NCBI RefSeq assembly: GCF_049705945.1
Contig: NZ_JBNAMV010000004.1
Coordinates: forward strand, 1,116,001 to 1,180,000
Source: Salarchaeum japonicum_A
GTDB taxonomy: Archaea; Halobacteriota; Halobacteria; Halobacteriales; Halobacteriaceae
Direction of reading: 5' to 3'
Length of the DNA stretch: 64,000 bases
In this document: positions 58,546-64,000 of the stretch, one piece after another
How the letters are laid out: each line of letters starts with the position of its first letter
How positions within the stretch are numbered: position 1 is the first letter of the stretch
The notes under the pieces: generated by a model
What the model was told of the DNA's origin: nothing
The model's database searches: none
Seen by the model: only the letters and a program-made list of their open reading frames with translations
Translations under genes and position numbers: made by a program

Positions 58546-60099
58546 TTAGTCGAGGACGTGCGTTTCGAGGTACTCGTCGGGTTCCTCGTACTCGTCTTGA
58601 TGGCGGTGACACCGGCTGCGTCGACCGCTCGTCGACACCTGGTGGTCCGCGGGGCGTTCGCGCTCGCAGACGCTTCCGAACTCCTCGCGGAACGCCGCCC
58701 GCGCCGCGTCGCTCTCGCCGGCGCGGATCTGCTCGACCGCGTCTTCTAGATGAGTCTCTACGGCGCTCGGGAGGTCGAGGTCGCCGAACACCTCGTCGAC
58801 GAGGCTGTCGATGTCCTCGTATGGGTCGGAGAGCCCCGCGAGTTCGAACACCTGCTGAGTCACCGACTTCTCGCGGCTCTCGCGCTGCCGGAGCACGTCC
58901 CGGAACACTTCGATGGCCTCCCAGACCTCGTTGTCGATGTCCTCGTACGCTTCCGGTCGAATCTTCATCGGGCACCGCGTGCTGAACGCACAGCCGCTCG
59001 GCGGGTCGCGCGGACTCGGTGGCGTTCCCCGGAGCGTGATGCGTTGTTTGTCCGCGGTCGGGTCGGGTTCCGGAATCGCGGACAGCAGCGAGTGCGTGTA
59101 CGGGTTCGCCGGGTCGTCGAACACCTCCGCCGACGGCCCGAGTTCCATCACGTTCCCGAGGTACATCACGGCGACCCGGTCACAGATGTGTTCGACGACC
59201 GCGAGGTCGTGCGCGATGAACAGGTAGGTGAGGTCGAACTCGTCCTGCAGGTCTTCGAGGAGGTTGAGTATTTTCGCCTGTACGGACGCGTCGAGCGCCG
59301 ACACGGGTTCGTCGAGGATGACGAAGTCGGGTTCGAGTGCGAGGGCGCGGGCGATGCCGATGCGTTGTTTCTGGCCGCCCGAGAACTGGTGGGGGTAGCG
59401 GTAGTAGTGCTCCGGCTGCAGTCCGACGGTGTCGAGCAGTTCGCGGACGCGCGCCCGGCGCAGGCGGCGTTTCGTCGTGTTCACGCGAACCCGCACCGTG
59501 TCGTCGGTCACCGTCACGTCGACGCGCTCGGGTTCGAGCGGAATCTCCTCCCGGATGGTCACCGCGGGCTGACCGCCCTCAACGTCGACCGTGATGTCGG
59601 GGCGGTCGTGCGCGTCGATGTCGAACGCGGCCACCATGTCGCCCGCGACCTCCCGGTCGCCAGCGTTGTCAAGCGCGACGGAGAGGTACGGCCAGTCGTG
59701 CACGTCCAGGGGTTCCTGGACGATTTCGCCGATGGTCATCCGTTCGTTCAGGCTGCTGTCCGGGTCCTGGAACACCATCTGGACGTTCCGCCGCCACTGC
59801 TTCAGGGCCTTCCCGGAGAGCGCGGTGGCGTCGGTTCCGTCGTACGAGACTTCGCCCGCGGTCGCCTGTTCGAGACGGATGAGCGTGCGGCCGAGCGTCG
59901 TCTTCCCACAGCCGGACTCACCCACGAGGCCGAGCGTCTCCCCGCGCTTGATGTCGAAGGAGACGCCGTCGACGGCCTTCACGGGCTTGTTGTCGAACAC
60001 GCCGTCGCCGCCGTAGTACGTCTTCAGGTCGCGGACGCGAACGAGCGTGTCCTCTTCGGCGGCCGATTCCGTCGTCGGGTTCGAATCTGTCGTGCTCAT
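58546..60099 (-). CDS. dppF: Oligopeptide ABC importer ATPase (DppF type) with haloarchaeal insertion
   Basis: 517 residues from the ATG complementary to 60097-60099, against about 330 for usual DppF proteins. Walker A is GESGCGKT, Q-loop MVFQDPDSSLNERM, signature FSGGQKQRIGIARAL, Walker B FVILDEPVSALD, and the Cys-rich C-terminal site CAFSTRCPM. Between Q-loop and signature there is an insertion of about 95 residues (ALDNAGDREVAGDMVAAFDI... VDVTVTDDTVRVRVNTTKRR) resembling a beta domain. A further 120-residue tail ends in Cys/His/Arg-rich sequence (SGRRSRCHRHQDEYEEPDEY). It pairs with DppD. Confidence 0.92.
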   Translation of the reverse strand: MSTTDSNPTTESAAEEDTLVRVRDLKTYYGGDGVFDNKPVKAVDGVSFDIKRGETLGLVGESGCGKTTLGRTLIRLEQATAGEVSYDGTDATALSGKALKQWRRNVQMVFQDPDSSLNERMTIGEIVQEPLDVHDWPYLSVALDNAGDREVAGDMVAAFDIDAHDRPDITVDVEGGQPAVTIREEIPLEPERVDVTVTDDTVRVRVNTTKRRLRRARVRELLDTVGLQPEHYYRYPHQFSGGQKQRIGIARALALEPDFVILDEPVSALDASVQAKILNLLEDLQDEFDLTYLFIAHDLAVVEHICDRVAVMYLGNVMELGPSAEVFDDPANPYTHSLLSAIPEPDPTADKQRITLRGTPPSPRDPPSGCAFSTRCPMKIRPEAYEDIDNEVWEAIEVFRDVLRQRESREKSVTQQVFELAGLSDPYEDIDSLVDEVFGDLDLPSAVETHLEDAVEQIRAGESDAARAAFREEFGSVCERERPADHQVSTSGRRSRCHRHQDEYEEPDEYLETHVLD

Positions 60100-61292
60100 C
60101 GTTCGACCTCCGCGCCGGTAGTCTGCGACCGGTGGCGCTCGACCGCCGCCTCCTGCGGTTCGTCCTCCGGATAGAGGAGGCAGGCGGCCTCGTGGTCCTC
60201 GTTCTCCTCGTTTACGTCCACGAGGACGGGATGGACGTGGTCGCACTCGTCGAACGCCTTCGGACAGCGCGGCGCGAACCGACAGTACGTCGCGGGTTCG
60301 TTCGGCGTCTCGACGTCGCCTTCGATGATGCTGAGTCGGTCGCCGCCCGTGTTCCGCGAGGGAATGCTGTCGAGCAAGCCCTGCGTGTAGGGATGCTTGG
60401 GGTTCCCGAACAGTTCGACGGCGCTCGCGCGCTCCACGAGTTCGCCCGCGTACATCACGTTCACGCGGTCACAGATCTCCGCGACGACGCCCATGTCGTG
60501 CGTGATGAACATGATGGAGAGGTCGCGCTCCTCCTGCAACTCCTTCAGGAGTTCCAGAATCTGGGCTTGAATCGTCACGTCGAGCGCCGTGGTCGGTTCG
60601 TCGCAGATGAGGAGTTCGGGGTCGCAGGCGAGCGCCGTCGCGATGACGGCGCGCTGCCGCATCCCGCCCGAGAACTCGTGGGGGTACTCGTTCACGCGAC
60701 GCGGCGCGTCCGGAATCCCGACCGCTTCGAGGAGTTCGATGGCCTCCCGGGTCGCCTCCCGGCCGCGCAGGTCCTGGTGGAGGCGCAGCGCCTCCTTGAT
60801 CTGATTCCCGACCGTGTAGACGGGATTGAGGCTCGTGAGCGGGTCCTGGAACACCATCGAGATGGCGCTCCCGCGGAGGCGCTGTCGTGCGTTCTCCGGC
60901 ATGTTCGCGATGTCGACGTAGCCGTCCGTGACTACGCCCTCCGCGTCCCGCTCCTCGACGACGACGAAATCGCCGTCGCCGACGGTGTCGCCCGCGCTCA
61001 GGTCGGCGGTCGAGCGATTGTAGCGGTCCTCGAACTCCTGGACCGTCTCGATGCCGCGGTACTTGATGTGGCCGTCCGTTATCTTCCCGGGGCTCTCGAC
61101 GAGGCCCATGATGGAACGGGCGGTGACGGACTTCCCGCTCCCGGACTCGCCGACGATGCCCACGGTCTCACCGTACCCGATGTCGAAGGAGACGCCGTCC
61201 GCCGCGCGAACGGTCTCCTTCTCCGTGAAGAACGCCGTGTGGAGGTCTTCAACCGAGAGGATGGCGTCCGTGTCGGGGCGTGCGCGCGTCAT
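60096..61292 (-). CDS. dppD: Oligopeptide ABC importer ATPase (DppD type)
   Basis: 398 residues. Walker A is GESGSGKS, Q-loop MVFQDPLTSLNPV, signature FSGGMRQRAVIATAL, Walker B LLICDEPTTALD, and the C-terminal YCRFAPRCPKAFDECD with cysteines that hold a [4Fe-4S]-like site in relatives. An insertion of about 45 residues between Walker A and the Q-loop (EFEDRYNRSTADLSAGDTVG ... VDIANM) lies where a loop is short in bacteria. Overlaps dppF by 4 nt (ATGA type) and abuts dppC. Confidence 0.93.
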   Translation of the reverse strand: MTRARPDTDAILSVEDLHTAFFTEKETVRAADGVSFDIGYGETVGIVGESGSGKSVTARSIMGLVESPGKITDGHIKYRGIETVQEFEDRYNRSTADLSAGDTVGDGDFVVVEERDAEGVVTDGYVDIANMPENARQRLRGSAISMVFQDPLTSLNPVYTVGNQIKEALRLHQDLRGREATREAIELLEAVGIPDAPRRVNEYPHEFSGGMRQRAVIATALACDPELLICDEPTTALDVTIQAQILELLKELQEERDLSIMFITHDMGVVAEICDRVNVMYAGELVERASAVELFGNPKHPYTQGLLDSIPSRNTGGDRLSIIEGDVETPNEPATYCRFAPRCPKAFDECDHVHPVLVDVNEENEDHEAACLLYPEDEPQEAAVERHRSQTTGAEVER

Positions 61293-62770
61293 TACGCACC
61301 ACCCCCGGTCGCGGCGACCTCGTCCGTGCTTCCGCCCTCGCTCTGCGGGTCGATGGCGTCACGGATGCCGTCGCCGAGCGCGTTGAACCCGACGACGACG
61401 GTCGTGATGGCGAGTCCGGGCAGCACGGAGATGTGCCAGGAGGCCGAGATGATGTAGTTCTGGCCGTCCGCGACCGCGCGCCCCCACTCCGGCGTCGGCG
61501 GTTGGACGCCGATACCGATGTAGCCGAGGCCGGCGGTCGCGATCATGTAGCCGCCCATGCTCATCGACGCGTAGATGAGGAGGTAGCCGAGGATGTACGG
61601 CGCGACGTGCTTCCGCATCATCACGTCCGCGCGCTCGCCGAACGACTCGGCGGCGTCGACCCACTCGTTCTCCACCGTCTGGAACGCGGGCCCACGCACT
61701 GCGCGCCACAGTCCCGTCCACCCCCACGCGCCGAAGATGAGCGCGAGGACGAACGCGCCGCTGTAGATTTCAGAGATCCACGTATCCCCGAGGACGACGC
61801 TGAGCATGATGAGCACCAGAAGCTGGGGCATCGCCTGGAAGGAGTCGCTCACGAGCACGGTCGCGAGGTCGAACACTCCCTTGTAGTACGCGGACATGAG
61901 CGCGAGGGACACCGCGATACTGCCCGCGATACCGATGGCGACCAAGCCGATGAACAGGCTCACTCGGGCGCCGTACGCCATGAACGTGAACAGGTCTTTT
62001 CCGGATACTAACGTCCCGAACGGATGGAATCGGTCGTATCGGTCGTAGGAGCCGATGCCGAAGTTCTGCCGGTCGCCCTGTGACTTCGAGGCGATGTTCG
62101 CCGCGCCCGCGGTGACCGTCTGCACGCTCCCGGACGCTTCGTCGTAGTACTCGATCTGGTGGCTGTACGGGTTCTCGATGTTCGCGTTCGCCGTGGTCGG
62201 ACTGATGGTCGGCGCGAAGATGGCCATGATGATAAACACGAACACGATGACCAGGCCGAACGTCCCCCAAGAGTGGCCGCGGAGCCGGTCGATCATGTCG
62301 TCGGTCGGCGTCCAAGACGCGTACCGGTAGTGCTCGCGGAACACGAGGTAGCCGCGCCACACCCAGTAGAGCACGAGGAACGCGTACGCGTACACGAACA
62401 CGAGGCGGAGCGCCCACGCGTACGCCGCTGAGAGACCGAGGAACGTGCTCTCCCAGGAACCGTCGGGCATCTGGTAGCCCTGGTTCGGGATGAGACTGCG
62501 GTCGAGCAGCGTCGGCAGACCGTTCACGGCCGCCCCGGCGTCGGCGATGGCGCCGAGGACGCCGCCGAGCGGGCCGGAGATGAGGCTCGGGAGCGCGCCG
62601 AGGAGGGGTTCGGTGATGACGTCGTACGGCATCGCCATCACGAACCCGGCGAGCGCGCCGAGTTCGAGGGCTATCAGCGCCGCGAACACGCCCGTCCAGA
62701 GCGCGGCGGGGCGCGGGTTCGCCTTGATTCGTTCCGAGAGAGGGGCGTCCGAGTAGTCGGTTGCAGCCAT
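61292..62770 (-). CDS. dppC: Oligopeptide ABC importer permease (DppC type) with long N-terminus
   Basis: 492 residues against about 300 in bacteria. The first 165 residues form an extra region with two or three hydrophobic segments (about 22-45 and 112-135). The conventional part starts near HSWGTFGLVIVFVFIIMAIF, an equivalent of the DppC N-terminal helix, and has six helices with the EAA-like ENEWVDAAESFGERADVMMR. A Gly/Ala-rich tail ends at VAATGGGA. Extended DppC proteins are common in haloarchaea. Stop and the dppD start share one base. Confidence 0.9.
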   Translation of the reverse strand: MAATDYSDAPLSERIKANPRPAALWTGVFAALIALELGALAGFVMAMPYDVITEPLLGALPSLISGPLGGVLGAIADAGAAVNGLPTLLDRSLIPNQGYQMPDGSWESTFLGLSAAYAWALRLVFVYAYAFLVLYWVWRGYLVFREHYRYASWTPTDDMIDRLRGHSWGTFGLVIVFVFIIMAIFAPTISPTTANANIENPYSHQIEYYDEASGSVQTVTAGAANIASKSQGDRQNFGIGSYDRYDRFHPFGTLVSGKDLFTFMAYGARVSLFIGLVAIGIAGSIAVSLALMSAYYKGVFDLATVLVSDSFQAMPQLLVLIMLSVVLGDTWISEIYSGAFVLALIFGAWGWTGLWRAVRGPAFQTVENEWVDAAESFGERADVMMRKHVAPYILGYLLIYASMSMGGYMIATAGLGYIGIGVQPPTPEWGRAVADGQNYIISASWHISVLPGLAITTVVVGFNALGDGIRDAIDPQSEGGSTDEVAATGGGA

Positions 62771-62771
62771 A

Positions 62772-63869
62772 CTATTGTCCCTCGAAACCGACTCGTGGGT
62801 CGATTATCGTGTACAGGATGTCTTGAACGATGTTCATGATGACGAGCAGCAGGATGAAGACGTACATGAGCGCGCTCGCAAGCGGGATGTCGCCGTTCAG
62901 CATCGCTTGCAGGAACACGTAGCCGATACCGTTGATGGCGAACACGTACTCGATGAGCACGCTCCCGCCCACGAGCACGAACGCCTCCGCCGTGATGACG
63001 GGCACCAGGGGGATGAGGGCGTTCCGGAAGATGTGCTTCCAGACGATGGTGCGCGGCGGCAGCCCCTTCGCCTTCGCCATCTCGACGTAGTTCGAGTTCT
63101 TCGATTCGAGCATGGCGGTGCGGCCGATACGCATCTCGTTGCCCATGCTCGCGGACCCGAGCACGATGGACGCCGGGAGGATTTTCTTCGTCGCGGCGAG
63201 CAGGTTCTCCCAGTTCGGCATCGGCAGGCCGAGCGTCGTGTTCGGCCCGAGGAGCTGGCCGAGCTCGGGCGGCCCGATGACTTTCGTCTGGACGACCCAG
63301 GACTCCCAGTTGAACGGCTGGATGCCGCTGATCGCGGGGAGGCTGTTGAGGAAGTTCGCGATGCCGACGGTCGCGCCCTCGGACCCGGACAGGAACTGCA
63401 TGATGATGACCGCGAGCCAGAAGTTCGGCATCGCGCGCCAGACGATACCGGTGAATGACGCGGTGTAGTCGCCGAACGTGTTCGGGTTGAGTCCCGCGTA
63501 GAACCCGAGCGGTATCCCGATGAACAGCGGGATGAGGACCGCCCACGCGCCCATCCACATCGTCCGGGGGAGGAACTGGACGATGATGTCGAATGCTGGC
63601 GTGGAGGGCGAGAACACGTAGGATTGCCCGAGGTTGAACGTCAGGAGGTCGGTCATGAAGTCGAAGTAGCGACTCCAGAGCGGTTCGTTCAAGTTCAGTT
63701 TCCGTCGAATCTCCTCAGCGGCGGGTCCGTTCGCGTTCCCGCGGCCGAGAATCGCCGATACCGGGTCGATCGGCCCTGCGTACAGGATGATGAACGTCAG
63801 GGACGTCCCGAAGATGACGACGGGAATCGAGAGGAGGATTCGTTTGAGGAGGTAGGCAAGCCTGTTCAT
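62772..63869 (-). CDS. dppB: Oligopeptide ABC importer permease (DppB type)
   Basis: 365 residues from the ATG complementary to 63867-63869 (MNRLAYLLKRILLSIPVVIF, the standard DppB opening). Six helices, with the EAA loop LESKNSNYVEMAKAKGLPPR (nt about 63060-63120) followed by KHIFRNALIPLVPVI. It has an external loop of about 60 residues (NFLNSLPAISGIQPFNWESW). First visible gene of dppBCDF; the binding-protein gene should be to the right, outside the window. Confidence 0.94.
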   Translation of the reverse strand: MNRLAYLLKRILLSIPVVIFGTSLTFIILYAGPIDPVSAILGRGNANGPAAEEIRRKLNLNEPLWSRYFDFMTDLLTFNLGQSYVFSPSTPAFDIIVQFLPRTMWMGAWAVLIPLFIGIPLGFYAGLNPNTFGDYTASFTGIVWRAMPNFWLAVIIMQFLSGSEGATVGIANFLNSLPAISGIQPFNWESWVVQTKVIGPPELGQLLGPNTTLGLPMPNWENLLAATKKILPASIVLGSASMGNEMRIGRTAMLESKNSNYVEMAKAKGLPPRTIVWKHIFRNALIPLVPVITAEAFVLVGGSVLIEYVFAINGIGYVFLQAMLNGDIPLASALMYVFILLLVIMNIVQDILYTIIDPRVGFEGQ

Positions 63870-64000
63870 GACTGTACCCACCGCCCCGTGCCAACCACTT
63901 CCATGTTGCGTGCGGTATTGTAGCCCGTGAGCCGTAATTAGGCCTGTCGCTTTCACTTCCCAATCGTCTGGATAAATGCGAAGCTACCCGCAGAAAATAA
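63870..64000. other. Upstream end of the dpp operon
   Basis: 131 nt to the window edge. No coding frame continues across it on the - strand with acidic composition. It includes an AT-rich patch gccgtaattaggcctgtcgc (63930-63949) and ends in AT-rich gcagaaaataa; a promoter for dppB may lie here. Confidence 0.3.

Overview
The window is chromosomal DNA from a halophilic archaeon (class Halobacteria). The DNA is strongly GC-rich, and nearly every predicted protein is loaded with Asp and Glu. The gene set is archaeal: Orc1/Cdc6, PolD small subunit, Hel308, Hef, Cgi121 of KEOPS, the ArvABC/OapABC cluster, a Tat-dependent lipoprotein and a PGF-CTERM surface protein. TATA-like boxes lie 26-30 nt before many start codons, which is the leaderless-transcript arrangement common in haloarchaea. 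I cannot name the genus. The gene order orc1 - signal peptidase - PolD DP1 - MATE beside arvABC is the main-chromosome oriC1 neighbourhood known from Haloferax volcanii.

Layout. 1-5.5 kb: end of a 2'-5' RNA ligase gene, small haloarchaeal proteins, a creatininase-family hydrolase, a divergent pair of rhodaneses and an AI-2E-type permease. 5.5-13 kb: a thiamine/iron-type ABC importer (binding protein and fused permease, no ATPase beside them), a methyltransferase, a membrane protein and a large repeat-built surface glycoprotein. 13-20 kb: uvrB, an ABC-2 exporter pair, a TauE exporter with a universal stress protein, and an SPFH protein. 20-26 kb: class I ribonucleotide reductase nrdAB, a thioesterase and uvrC. 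26-30 kb: small proteins and a second ABC-2 exporter cluster. 30-36.5 kb: malate dehydrogenase, alcohol dehydrogenase, ferredoxin and Rieske proteins, hel308-cgi121. 36.6-41.2 kb: tRNA-Gln, purO, a phosphoesterase, an aldo-keto reductase, aspartate kinase. 41.2-49.5 kb: arvC-arvB-arvA, the replication origin, orc1, sec11, polD DP1, MATE. 49.5-58.5 kb: a 29-aa membrane peptide, conserved haloarchaeal genes, hef, a 37-aa membrane peptide, dolichol kinase, glyS and a CBS protein. 58.5-64 kb: a complete dppBCDF peptide-import operon, cut before its likely binding-protein gene.

The most interesting part is the origin. Between arvA and orc1 lie five origin-recognition-box (ORB) motifs. Four of them form two tandem units in which inverted ORBs flank an AT-rich stretch. 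Further ORB-like motifs occur outside the spacer: an inverted pair inside the coding sequence of the PolD small subunit, where it encodes a disordered linker; one inside the acetyltransferase-like gene next to arvC; a half-site before the aspartate kinase end; and one isolated copy about 35 kb away. Other points worth checking are a class Ic (Phe-for-Tyr) NrdB, several peptides of 29-37 residues, convergent genes sharing a CTAG stop, and a repeated promoter-like element before uvrB. I saw no CRISPR array, rRNA, transposase or integrated element.
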